Below are positions 17,836 to 25,875 of a DNA stretch of 32,864 nt, piece by piece. Location of the stretch: NCBI GenBank assembly GCA_036154155.1, contig JAYZLP010000024.1:1-32864 (forward strand). The letters are read 5' to 3'. A program made the position numbers and the translations under genes. Source of the stretch: MGIIb-O5 sp036154155 (lineage in GTDB: Archaea; Thermoplasmatota; Poseidoniia; Poseidoniales; Thalassarchaeaceae). The first letter of the stretch is position 1, and every line of letters starts with the position of its first letter. The notes beneath the pieces are model-generated. The model had not been told where the DNA came from. It worked only from the letters and a program-made list of their open reading frames with translations, and made no database searches.

Positions 17836-19467
17836 TCAACGTACATCGATGCAGAACATCGCCGAACTGTCAGATCCAATTTCTTCCATGCTTAACCTTC
17901 CAACCCACTCAACAGGTTCCCCAATCGATAGTTGGTCGAGGTACTCTGTTCCGTCGCCAAGTAGGCAAACTCGCTCATCAGAGCCGGATCTAGAAATCCA
18001 TTGTCCGCCATCCTCGTCTGCTACGACTTCACCAGTTAACTGGACCATCTTCCCGAGATCCCACCTCCAGGAGTTGTATCCGTCCCCCCAATTCAGAACG
18101 GAGGGAGGGGGGGCATCTCCAAGAGTCCATGATCTGGCTTCCAGTACCACTCGGCCATCGGCTACCGACCACAGAACGGTGGCATTGAATCTAATTTCCT
18201 GGTTAGCCTCGATAAATTCTGAATGCTCCCCGACGAACTGAATCCTTATTTTCGTGTCTCTTGCATAGTAGTCTTCGCCATCTCCTACGTACCCCTTGTC
18301 GTAGTCAGGAGAAATGGGGTCGGTAATCCAGCCCTGGAATGTGTAGTCCCCCCCGATGTAATTGAATGGGTCCGTTGCCACATCCTTCAGTTCTGTATAC
18401 TCGTCCCCGAATTCTCCAGTTTCTCGCCCCGAGGTCGTGTTGAATCCTCTATCTAGGCACACGGCAGCCTCGTCAAGTGCCCAAACTAGCCTTCCGCCCC
18501 AGTCTCCGGTTCTCCCCTCGAAACCAGAATCCGAAAGGTCACTGTCCGATGGGAGAAGGCACAACCTATCTGTCGGTGCGGGCCCCATGACGTACCACTC
18601 TCCGTTGTCAAGGCCAACTGTCCCCGTAACGATGACCAACTTGCCTACATCGTAGGTCAACGCATATGCTTCAGCTTCCCAGTCAACATAAGCGACTTCT
18701 CCCTGATTCAGGACTTCAACCTCACTAGCCTGAACTAGTAATCTCCACCGGTAAGACCGCTCGTCGAATTGTAGCCACCCCTTCATCCTGACATGGCTCC
18801 CAGATTCGACCCACTCTATCACCCTCCCTTCGACTTGGATGTATAGCAGGTGGTCGGCCCCACCGTATACCTGGTTGTCCATCAGGTATAGCGAGTGGTA
18901 AGTAACATCGGGAGCCAGTGATTCGCTTAGCCAGCCGTCAATCATAAGTGATGAATTGGAGAATTTCTCAGGATTTTGCCCGACCTCCACCAGCTTGGTT
19001 TCAGTGAACTCAATCGTCTCGCCTTGGGCGATTACCGCACCGTAGCCATTCGATTGAAGCCAAATTCTGCCATTCCACTCAGAAACCTCACCTTCTACGG
19101 TTACAACAGTTCCTATTGGGGGGACATCGTTGTTCCAGTCTATGTTCCATCTGATTTTTGCTACAGAATGCCCGCCTATCTCCTGCACTTGAAGATCGAT
19201 ACGGTCTGCACCCTCTCCGTACGGGTCCCGGACATAACTCGTTAACACCCCCTCAATTTTCACGGTCTCCCTCGGGAAGTTCCTTATCTCATCAATTTCA
19301 ATCATATCGGGCTCTCTAATCACGGCGTAGAAATTCATCGCCGAGACAAGAAGAAGCGACGTGAAGAACATCACCCACAGCTTCGTCATGTCCCGCGAAG
19401 GAAGGGGGCGACGCTTGATGGTTGTGCGTGAGCGCATTCCAATGTCGGAGGCTTCGGCAAGGTTCAT
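17836..19467 (-). CDS. Membrane-anchored protein with repeated OB-like beta modules
   Basis: A 543-residue protein with a basic N-terminus, one membrane segment (~27-50, WVMFFTSLLLVSAMNFYAVI) and a long exported region. That region consists of several beta-strand modules with the OB-fold rhythm (VTVEGEVSEWNGRIWL, VRMKGWLQFDERSYRW, VIVTGTVGLDNGEWYV, VQLTGEVVADEDGGQWI), about five or six copies. Cysteine pairs near RLCLLPSDS, DEAAVCLDRG, ERVCLLGDG and AMFCIDVR suggest disulfides and an outside location. OB folds often bind nucleic acids or oligosaccharides, but here the ligand is unknown. It is the first gene of the minus-strand block and ends just before the TctA/DUF112 gene, suggesting a partner role. 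No Shine-Dalgarno precedes ATG 19467, and in-frame ATGs follow at codons 11 and 27. The tRNA gene begins 27 bases upstream on the other strand. Confidence 0.75.
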   Translation of the reverse strand: MNLAEASDIGMRSRTTIKRRPLPSRDMTKLWVMFFTSLLLVSAMNFYAVIREPDMIEIDEIRNFPRETVKIEGVLTSYVRDPYGEGADRIDLQVQEIGGHSVAKIRWNIDWNNDVPPIGTVVTVEGEVSEWNGRIWLQSNGYGAVIAQGETIEFTETKLVEVGQNPEKFSNSSLMIDGWLSESLAPDVTYHSLYLMDNQVYGGADHLLYIQVEGRVIEWVESGSHVRMKGWLQFDERSYRWRLLVQASEVEVLNQGEVAYVDWEAEAYALTYDVGKLVIVTGTVGLDNGEWYVMGPAPTDRLCLLPSDSDLSDSGFEGRTGDWGGRLVWALDEAAVCLDRGFNTTSGRETGEFGDEYTELKDVATDPFNYIGGDYTFQGWITDPISPDYDKGYVGDGEDYYARDTKIRIQFVGEHSEFIEANQEIRFNATVLWSVADGRVVLEARSWTLGDAPPPSVLNWGDGYNSWRWDLGKMVQLTGEVVADEDGGQWISRSGSDERVCLLGDGTEYLDQLSIGEPVEWVGRLSMEEIGSDSSAMFCIDVR

Positions 19468-19494
19468 GACTCGGATGCGAGCCAGCGAGATGCA

Positions 19495-19571
19495 GGACCC
19501 GTAGCTCAGTTGGTTAGAGCGCTCGGCTCATAACCGAGTGGTCATCGGTTCAAATCCGGTCGGGTCCACCA
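19495..19571 (+). tRNA. tRNA-Met (CAU), elongator type, CCA encoded
   Basis: Acceptor arms GGACCCG (19495-19501) and CGGGTCC (19561-19567) pair fully, followed by discriminator A and an encoded CCA. The D arm is GCTC-AGTTGGTTA-GAGC. The anticodon arm CTCGG-CTCATAA-CCGAG carries CAU. The T arm is ATCGG-TTCAAAT-CCGGT. The anticodon stem lacks the GGG/CCC run of initiator tRNAs, so this is elongator Met, or less likely an Ile tRNA with modified C34. No intron is seen. Confidence 0.93.
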
Positions 19572-19660
19572 AACCGCCTTCTAAATTGACCCAATAATCG
19601 GCTTTATCGCGGTACTAGTTGGGCGAAGTCTCAAATACGGTCTTTGTGGGCATCGCTACG

Positions 19661-20611
19661 ATGGCCACGCGTAGAAGTGTTAGGACCAGCATGCTGATTC
19701 TGATGGTTTACTTCCTCAGCACATGGGCGGGCGCCGCGTCAGTACAGGCACAGACCAACCCCACTCCGGACATCACGCTCACCTGTGATAACCCCCAAGC
19801 CATCGAGGTTTACCCAGGTGCAACTAGGACTTCCATAGTTTACTGCGTACTTCAGAACCCAACTATTCACAGTGAGAAGGTGAACATCCAGATTCAATCA
19901 GGATCCCTCATCTCAGCGGGTCCAGCGTCAATGACTGTTGGCTCGGGGGCTGACGTCAGCTTCCAGGTCATCCTCAGAGCTGATCTAAGGATGCCCGAGG
20001 GGCAGCACCAGATTTCAATTACTGCTGAAGTAGTTCAGGCCAATGGAATCACAGTTGTCGGAACTCCGACCACTTACAAGGTTCTGGCCGTAATCAAGCA
20101 GTTCAGTAGGCTAAGGGTGGCTTCAGATGTCGCATTCATGCAACTCAGGCCGAGGGTGGACATGCTTCTTACCTTCGACGTTTACAATGATGGAAACGCC
20201 ATGGACAGATTCAACGTCGAGATAGTCAATTACGACGAACTCAACGACGAAGGTTTCCAGCTCAGCATCCCTCTTGTTTCGGTCGAGATCGAGTCGCTAG
20301 CCCCTGCCGAGAAAGTTAGGATTCAGATGAGGACTCCAAAGAACCAGGGTTGGACTGACAAATACTTCAACCTGCAATTCAAGGCCACTTCGGAGTACTC
20401 AGTTAGGACCGAAGGGATTCCGAATTATATGATTCAATCAATGACCATTTACATTCGCGGAGTCTACCTGCCCGGATTCGGAGCACTGGGGTCGTTGATG
20501 ATGACCGCTCTGGCTGCTGCGGCTATAGCGGGAAGGAACAGGCTCGAAGATGATCCAGTGATTATCGATGATGACGGGGAAATAACCCCATTGGACTCTA
20601 GATTATTCTAG
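19661..20611 (+). CDS. Exported protein with Ig-like domains and a PGF-type C-terminal anchor
   Basis: A 316-residue protein. Its signal peptide is basic (MATRRSVRTS) then hydrophobic, ending near VQAQ. Two beta-sandwich domains follow, the second (~140-250) resembling the NPCBM/CARDB-type extracellular folds common in archaeal surface proteins (LTFDVYNDGNAMDRFNVEI, then LAPAEKVRIQMRTP). Near the C-terminus PGFG (271-274) precedes a hydrophobic stretch and GRNR, like a PGF-CTERM archaeosortase signal. Unlike the classical signal, an acidic tail of about 22 residues (EDDPVIIDDDGE..) follows. The ATG at 19661 is preferred over an in-frame TTG at 19619, because the signal peptide then starts normally. 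No clear Shine-Dalgarno is seen. It follows the tRNA by 89 bases. The specific function is unknown; a structural or scaffold role at the cell surface is the best guess. Confidence 0.8.
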   Translation: MATRRSVRTSMLILMVYFLSTWAGAASVQAQTNPTPDITLTCDNPQAIEVYPGATRTSIVYCVLQNPTIHSEKVNIQIQSGSLISAGPASMTVGSGADVSFQVILRADLRMPEGQHQISITAEVVQANGITVVGTPTTYKVLAVIKQFSRLRVASDVAFMQLRPRVDMLLTFDVYNDGNAMDRFNVEIVNYDELNDEGFQLSIPLVSVEIESLAPAEKVRIQMRTPKNQGWTDKYFNLQFKATSEYSVRTEGIPNYMIQSMTIYIRGVYLPGFGALGSLMMTALAAAAIAGRNRLEDDPVIIDDDGEITPLDSRLF

Positions 20612-20691
20612 AATGCCCGGGCTTGGCCCTCTTTTGCAACGGGTTGATAACTGCGATGCCCGACCACTCTACCGAAATAGGGGGTGCTTGA

Positions 20692-21927
20692 ATGAGTAAC
20701 GGAGGTCTACTTGAGAAGGCAAAAGAGCAGCAAATGGTCGATGAAGTAGTCGCTGAGGCGGTTCCCGGAACGGTCATTCCATCTCCTGACAGGGACGTCG
20801 GATTCGTTGACATTCTCAAAACTCTACTGATTTTTGCAGTTGCCCCATTGGCAGTGATAATGTGGTTCGGGGTGTACTTGGATTTCATCCCACTAAGCAT
20901 CCTAGTTCCAGTCACAATCATAACATCATTCGCAATAGTTTGGTGGAGGCTCCAGATAGGGGTTCCCGGAAAAGAAGGATTCAGCCAGATCAGGGCGATA
21001 ATTGTGGCCGGTGCTTACCTTGTTTTGTTGGGCTTCCCGTTGATCCTTGGGACGGTGCTGCAGGGTGAGATGTCAATGGGAGAGATTGAATTCAGCGACG
21101 ATGGGGACACAATGGTGGTGAAGATTAGGCAGAATTCGCTTACAAGCCCCACCATAGAAGCTGATATCTCCATTGAGCAATCCGGAACCGTAGTCTGGTC
21201 AGGATCCAAGTCATTCTCAATTAGCAAGAGTGATGGAAAGGGGGATTATGGGTCGATTTCATTTTCCGTCTCTGAATTCTACGCCGATAATGCACTGCCC
21301 AATTCGCCCTATACAATACAAATTGACACTGGTTCGACCGTGATGTCAGCAACCCTGGACTCTGCATCATTGTCCAGGACAGTCACAGGTGTCCAAGGCT
21401 CAACTAGCGGAGCTATCTCGACCAATTCCGATAACTGTGAGGGCAACAAGAATAGCTGCCTAATGGGGGTAGCCCTGACTGCATGGGCCGGACTGGAAAC
21501 TCTGGGTGGACTTCCACCAGCAGGCCTAGTCGAGGCCGACTACACGCTCGATGCCAGGATGGAGTACGCAGGAAGCAGCGTTGTGACCTATCCAACTGTA
21601 ACCGTCGTAAACGGCCAAGCAACGTGGAATAGTAACTCGGGCGAGTACGGGACAGGTTCTGCCATGGTTGGATCAGAGGGCTCTCAGCTACCACTGGCCG
21701 GATCAGTTCAGGATGCCGCACTAAACACACTTTACATCCCGAAAGAAGACTGGCAGGAGAATGACTACGGATGTTACCAATTCATAGTAGAGGTCACCCA
21801 GATTTCCCCCTGGTCAGATGGTAGTGTTGTTTCCCATAATTCATTTTACGAATATTCCGAAGAGGGAGCAGACGATGAAGGAAATCCTGCCACGGATGAG
21901 GCATGGACCGTCGTCTCAAGCTGCTAG
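20692..21927 (+). CDS. Membrane protein with three N-terminal TM segments and an exported domain, unknown function
   Basis: A 411-residue protein that I do not recognise. The first ~40 residues are polar and probably cytoplasmic. Three hydrophobic segments follow at about 41-60, 67-84 and 102-122 (including IIVAGAYLVLLGFPLILGTV). The remaining ~285 residues are polar, Ser/Thr/Gly-rich and beta-like (residues 123-230), then a more compact region with conserved-looking Cys residues (CEGNKNSCLMG, YGCYQF, a terminal Cys), implying disulfides outside the cell. ATG 20692 follows GGGGGTG at 20680-20686 with five-base spacing, a good archaeal Shine-Dalgarno. It lies 80 bases after the PGF-type protein, on the same strand, and ends eight bases from the convergent gene. 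It could be a sensor or a surface assembly protein, but nothing in the sequence shows this. Confidence 0.75.
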   Translation: MSNGGLLEKAKEQQMVDEVVAEAVPGTVIPSPDRDVGFVDILKTLLIFAVAPLAVIMWFGVYLDFIPLSILVPVTIITSFAIVWWRLQIGVPGKEGFSQIRAIIVAGAYLVLLGFPLILGTVLQGEMSMGEIEFSDDGDTMVVKIRQNSLTSPTIEADISIEQSGTVVWSGSKSFSISKSDGKGDYGSISFSVSEFYADNALPNSPYTIQIDTGSTVMSATLDSASLSRTVTGVQGSTSGAISTNSDNCEGNKNSCLMGVALTAWAGLETLGGLPPAGLVEADYTLDARMEYAGSSVVTYPTVTVVNGQATWNSNSGEYGTGSAMVGSEGSQLPLAGSVQDAALNTLYIPKEDWQENDYGCYQFIVEVTQISPWSDGSVVSHNSFYEYSEEGADDEGNPATDEAWTVVSSC

Positions 21928-21935
21928 TTGAGATG

Positions 21936-23657
21936 CTAATATTCGTCCAACTCATCATCCTCAAAAGACTCGTCTTCACCCTCTGCGGCTCTTCTGTATG
22001 CCCAAACCATGGCTATTCCAATGCCTACAGCTAGTGCGACTAGGATGGGGGCCATAGGCAGCCCATCGTCCTCTACTGGCTCACTCCAGACCACCTGGCC
22101 TGTTGTCATTGAACCCCCTCCGAATGCACTATCGTCAACTAGCTGAGTAGGAGTCAGAATCTCGCATTCGAGGCTGAATGTTCCGACTTCGCCGCCCCTC
22201 CATCCGAATTGTAGCTCCATGGACTCTCCAGCACCGACTACCACCCCCTGGAAACCTCCGATGTCAGCTTGAACCCCTGTCTCAACTATGTCGCAGGTAA
22301 TGTAGAAACTCGCCGCAGCAGTACCTCTGTTTGCAAATTCTGCCAATACTGCTACAGATTGTGATGTCGAGGCCTCTTCATTGCCTACAATTTGAATGGA
22401 CTCCCATTCGATATCTGGGATGAACTGATCCACCCTCTGTTCCTGGTTCCATGTCAGGGGTATCGCATCACCCCCATAGTCATCAATTCCAGATCCTTCA
22501 GGATTCCAGCCCGTTCTGTATGATACTATGTTGATGGTGGCAGACTCATTCCACCACGTCCCATCGGACCACCTTATTTGCACGGTCCTCTCGCCCCCTC
22601 CGTCCACAAATCCAACTCCCTCAGAGTCACTGAATGACTGGAATGAGGTGCCCTCATCAGGCCCCATTCCTTCAATTTCGAAAACAACCCCGACAGCATC
22701 GAAAGTGAGCCTCTGATCGACTACCCTCCTCTCCCATCTGTCGGTTAGCCCTCCGCTTCGCTCAGAATCGCCGGATCCAATCACTGAGTCGCCCCAACTA
22801 ATGCCGCAGTTGGAAGTGCCCCGGATGTCGTGATCATCGAGGCTATTGACAAACACTGACTCTCCGTATAGATCGATCGACGCCTCGTCATTAGAAATCA
22901 GGATCGGGCCGACCCTGTCGAAAGTTCCACCATCAGAGTCAAGGGAGCCTTGATTCTCCAGGGAAATGCCTCCACCTACTATCGTTGAGTCATCTATTGA
23001 CATGTGTCCTGAAACTCTGACTTGGAAACCCTGCTCTCCCGCAGCCATCATATTCACACTGTCCAAATCGATCCCATCTATGGCAAACTGTGCGGTACCT
23101 GTGTCTATGGTCACACTAGATACGGAAACTGAAGAAAATCCGTACCCTATCATCCCAATCCAGGTTTCTTCATCGGCCCCATCTGGAAATTCAAACGTAT
23201 GCTCGGTCCCATTCATCGAAACCGGTTCAGAGTCGCCCACGAATGCCTGGCTGCCATAGTAACTAGCACCCCCAACTGAATGAATTGTCAGCGAGAACCC
23301 CTCATCCAACCCATCGGAGGGAACTCTGAAAGAACCTCGCTTGTCTTCGTCCCAGTAACCGTAGCTTGAGATTCCCGTTGGCGGGGAAGTAGCGGCAATA
23401 TGGGAATCATCAACTATGAGCGATCCCCCATAATCGACAACAATTGAAGACCCAGAAGCAACGCTGACATCAATCCCAGTAATGGTCAGTGATCCGCCAT
23501 CTGAAATCCTAATCGCCCCATCAATCACCTCATTAGACTCCCATGTAACGTCGGAGTCAATCACTAATTCCGTATCCTCAGCAGAGGCATTAACACAAGA
23601 AATGCATATAGATGCTATCAGAATCACTGTCATAATCGTCGCCGAGCGTCCACTCAT
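21936..23657 (-). CDS. Exported beta-rich protein with a C-terminal membrane anchor
   Basis: A 573-residue protein with a signal peptide (hydrophobic MTVILIASICISCVNASA) and a Ser/Gly/Asp-rich region (~30-290) of short repeating beta turns (DGGSLTITGIDVSV, YGGSLIVDDSHI, NQGSLDSDGGTFD), which looks like a right-handed parallel beta-helix. CARDB-like Ig domains follow (~290-520; ADSFANRG-type spacing, e.g. VLAEFANRGTAAASFYITC). A membrane segment (~534-555) is followed by YRRAAEGEDESFEDDELDEY, an acidic cytoplasmic tail. Beta-helix proteins often bind or cut polysaccharides, but no catalytic residues could be identified. No Shine-Dalgarno precedes ATG 23657, and it diverges from carS across 110 bases. 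Function is not known. Confidence 0.75.
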   Translation of the reverse strand: MSGRSATIMTVILIASICISCVNASAEDTELVIDSDVTWESNEVIDGAIRISDGGSLTITGIDVSVASGSSIVVDYGGSLIVDDSHIAATSPPTGISSYGYWDEDKRGSFRVPSDGLDEGFSLTIHSVGGASYYGSQAFVGDSEPVSMNGTEHTFEFPDGADEETWIGMIGYGFSSVSVSSVTIDTGTAQFAIDGIDLDSVNMMAAGEQGFQVRVSGHMSIDDSTIVGGGISLENQGSLDSDGGTFDRVGPILISNDEASIDLYGESVFVNSLDDHDIRGTSNCGISWGDSVIGSGDSERSGGLTDRWERRVVDQRLTFDAVGVVFEIEGMGPDEGTSFQSFSDSEGVGFVDGGGERTVQIRWSDGTWWNESATINIVSYRTGWNPEGSGIDDYGGDAIPLTWNQEQRVDQFIPDIEWESIQIVGNEEASTSQSVAVLAEFANRGTAAASFYITCDIVETGVQADIGGFQGVVVGAGESMELQFGWRGGEVGTFSLECEILTPTQLVDDSAFGGGSMTTGQVVWSEPVEDDGLPMAPILVALAVGIGIAMVWAYRRAAEGEDESFEDDELDEY

Positions 23658-23767
23658 GAATCAAGCCGGACCCACAGGCAAATCAATGATTTCCCTGCAA
23701 TTGCACTACCGGACATGTTGTCTGATGTAACCAAATCTCTCATACACCAATAACCGGTGGCACACCT

Positions 23768-24448
23768 GTGTTCGTGACGCCCCCCTTCCCCGCACCCGAC
23801 ACAGCGGGCTTCGTGTTGAACATCCTCACAGTTCTGATGATGTACGGCCCATTCTATCTGGCCAATACCGGAGCGATGTTGTTTGGAACGTGGATTCCAG
23901 ATAAGATTGGCATTAGAAGCGTGGTAATAGATGGAGGTAGGGACTGGAGCGATGGCTACCGAATTCTCGGCGATGGGAAGACATGGAACGGCTTATTCGG
24001 GGGTGCAGTGTTTTCAGGACTTCTTACAATACTGGCGCATTATGCATGGGATTCCCGATCCCCCCCAGATGCAAGGCCCTTTGTTGATCCGATACTTCTC
24101 AGCGATTCATCTGACTGGTTCTGGCTCGGTGGCGAGTGGGGGGCGGCCTTCGTGATGGGCTTCACACTTGGTCTCGCCTGCATGCTTGGAGACTCAGTCG
24201 GCTCCTTCTTCAAACGCCGTCGCGGCCTCAAGAGGGAGGGGGATGAGAGCTCAAAGGCCCCTCTACTGGATACGGTCACTTTCGCCCTGTCGATATTCTT
24301 GTTCGCCTTCCTGTTTTTCGAAGGGCAGATTTTCACACATGAGCAGTTGCACGGGGAGATTATCGCTTTGCTAGTCCTGACTCCAATCATTCATCGTTTG
24401 TTCAATGTTATAGGGTATAGGCTTGGTCTGAAGTCGGTCCCATACTGA
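23768..24448 (+). CDS. carS: CDP-archaeol synthase
   Basis: CarS (DUF46 family) transfers CMP from CTP to 2,3-bis-O-geranylgeranylglycerol phosphate, making the CDP-activated precursor of archaeal phospholipids, at the cytoplasmic membrane. The 226-residue protein has about five membrane segments. Its hallmark loop is present: IDGGRDWSDGYRILGDGKTWNG (DGG at 55-57, GDGKTWNG at 68-75), followed by FGGAVFSG and the second loop MLGDSVGSFFKRRRGLKRE. An insert of about 35 polar residues lies between these loops. The length is longer than the ~165-180 typical of many archaeal CarS proteins, because of that insert. GTG 23768 follows GGTGG at 23756-23760 with seven-base spacing. This gene is the clearest sign that the window is archaeal. 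The purD start lies 56 bases downstream. Confidence 0.93.
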   Translation: MFVTPPFPAPDTAGFVLNILTVLMMYGPFYLANTGAMLFGTWIPDKIGIRSVVIDGGRDWSDGYRILGDGKTWNGLFGGAVFSGLLTILAHYAWDSRSPPDARPFVDPILLSDSSDWFWLGGEWGAAFVMGFTLGLACMLGDSVGSFFKRRRGLKREGDESSKAPLLDTVTFALSIFLFAFLFFEGQIFTHEQLHGEIIALLVLTPIIHRLFNVIGYRLGLKSVPY

Positions 24449-24504
24449 AACTTACCATCAGCATACATTATCCACTTTCATCGGTGCGCATTAGCGTGGC
24501 ACGT

Positions 24505-25767
24505 ATGAGGGTCCTCATTGTCGGAGGTGGCGGAAGGGAGCACTCCCTAGCAATCGGCCTTTCAGGAAGCCCTTCAGTGGACTCTATTCACACTGCTCCG
24601 GGAAACGCCGGTACGGGGAAACTTGGAGTCAACCACGACATTGGCTCAAGTGATATTGAGGGACTTGTCGGACTAGCCAGAGAAATAGAAGCGGACCTAG
24701 TGGTAGTCGGACCAGAGGCGCCACTGGTTCTGGGACTTGCCGACAAACTTAGGGAAATTGGAATTCCATGCTTCGGACCCCATTCAGAAGGGGCCATGTT
24801 GGAGGGATCAAAACTGCATGCAAAGAATACGATGTTTGATTTGGGCATCCCCACAGGTAGGTGCCAGGTAATCGAAAAGGTCGGAGAGATCCCCAATTCC
24901 TTGGACTCATTCCAGAGTCCATGGGTAATCAAGAGAGACGTTCTTGCGGGAGGCAAGGGAGTCACTGTCACCTCTGACAGGGGTACTGCAGAGCGTGCCC
25001 TTTTGTCCGCCCTAGATGCTGATGGAATGGTACTGATGGAGGAGCACCTCGATGGAGAGGAGGCTTCTGTACTGGTTGTTATGGATGAAACTGGCTTCGT
25101 CTGCCTCCCTCCCAGTCAGGATCACAAGAGAGCTTTCGATGGAGACAGGGGCCCGAATACCGGGGGAATGGGCGCCTATGCGCCCGCCCCGGTTGTCACT
25201 CCCTCTGTGATGAAGAGGGTAGTGGACGAGGTAGTCGGCCCAATGCACCATCACCTGAGAAATCAGGAAATACCGTACAGAGGGTGCCTGTATGCAGGAC
25301 TCATGATAGATGAAGAGGGAGCTCCGAGAGTTATCGAATTCAATGTTAGATTCGGGGACCCCGAAACACAGGTTACGGTGCCATTGATTGACAGTGATCT
25401 CGGAGAACTCCTATTGGCCGCTGCCGAGGGCAGCCTCAGCTCGGTCGAACCATCTTTCTCGGGGATGTCGGCCGCGACTGTAGTTTTGGCCTCTGAAGGC
25501 TATCCTGAATCACCCATTACAGGAGGGCCGATTTCAGGGAGTGAGGCCTCCATAGAAGAGGGTGAAACCATGGGCATCGTTCACTATGCAGGGACTATGT
25601 CCAGAGACGGAACCATGGTCTCTTCTGGAGGCAGGGTCCTAGCTGCTACTGGGATCGCGCCCTCCCTAGAGGCTGCGGTATCTACGGCGTACGAAATTAT
25701 CGAGAATATCGATTTGCAGGGTTCGCATTATCGGTCCGACATAGGACATAGGGCCCTGAGGCGCTAG
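24505..25767 (+). CDS. purD: Phosphoribosylamine-glycine ligase (GAR synthetase)
   Basis: This ATP-grasp enzyme joins glycine to 5-phosphoribosylamine in step two of purine synthesis. The 420-residue length matches the family. The N-terminal MRVLIVGGGGREHSLAIG, GPEAPLVLGLADKLR, KRDVLAGGKGVTV, SQDHKRAFDGDRGPNTGGMGAYAP and the metal-binding FNVRFGDPETQ (279-289) are all intact. ATG 24505 is preferred over an in-frame GTG at 24484, because family members start within one or two residues of this MRVLIVG and the longer form adds an unusual MRISVAR prefix. It follows carS closely and precedes aglB by 108 bases on the same strand. No linkage of function with carS or aglB is implied; they are probably housekeeping neighbours. 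Confidence 0.96.
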   Translation: MRVLIVGGGGREHSLAIGLSGSPSVDSIHTAPGNAGTGKLGVNHDIGSSDIEGLVGLAREIEADLVVVGPEAPLVLGLADKLREIGIPCFGPHSEGAMLEGSKLHAKNTMFDLGIPTGRCQVIEKVGEIPNSLDSFQSPWVIKRDVLAGGKGVTVTSDRGTAERALLSALDADGMVLMEEHLDGEEASVLVVMDETGFVCLPPSQDHKRAFDGDRGPNTGGMGAYAPAPVVTPSVMKRVVDEVVGPMHHHLRNQEIPYRGCLYAGLMIDEEGAPRVIEFNVRFGDPETQVTVPLIDSDLGELLLAAAEGSLSSVEPSFSGMSAATVVLASEGYPESPITGGPISGSEASIEEGETMGIVHYAGTMSRDGTMVSSGGRVLAATGIAPSLEAAVSTAYEIIENIDLQGSHYRSDIGHRALRR

Positions 25768-25795
25768 AATCGCCGTTTTGGCCCAATGATTCCAC

Positions 25796-25819
25796 AACCG
25801 TTCTAAGAACGGTTATAAC
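25796..25819 (+). promoter_or_regulatory. Perfect inverted repeat overlapping a TATA-like box upstream of aglB
   Basis: AACCGTTCT (25796-25804), one central A, and AGAACGGTT (25806-25814) form a perfect 9-base inverted repeat. It is directly followed by, and overlaps, a TATA-like GTTATAAC (25812-25819). This lies about 57-80 bases before the aglB ATG and 28 bases after the purD stop. It could be an operator for a dimeric repressor covering the promoter, or a short hairpin ending purD transcripts. There is no T-run after it, so I favour the operator/promoter reading. Confidence 0.5.
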
Positions 25820-25864
25820 AGGAAGTAAAATCGCGGCGACGCTAGCCTTCAGGCTGTAGCAGAC

Positions 25865-25869
25865 GGTGA
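25865..25869 (+). promoter_or_regulatory. Shine-Dalgarno for aglB
   Basis: GGTGA lies six bases before ATG 25876, and supports that codon as the start of the long reading frame. Confidence 0.65.
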
Positions 25870-25875
25870 ATACCA

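Noticed and set aside
17612..18241. Plus-strand open frame of about 209 codons opposite the TctA and OB-repeat genes
   Set aside because: It is antisense to two well-supported genes, spans their junction, and its Ser/Pro/Thr-rich translation has no domain-like features.
19619..19660. TTG at 19619 as an upstream start of the PGF-type protein
   Set aside because: It adds 14 residues ahead of a normal signal peptide, and no Shine-Dalgarno supports it.
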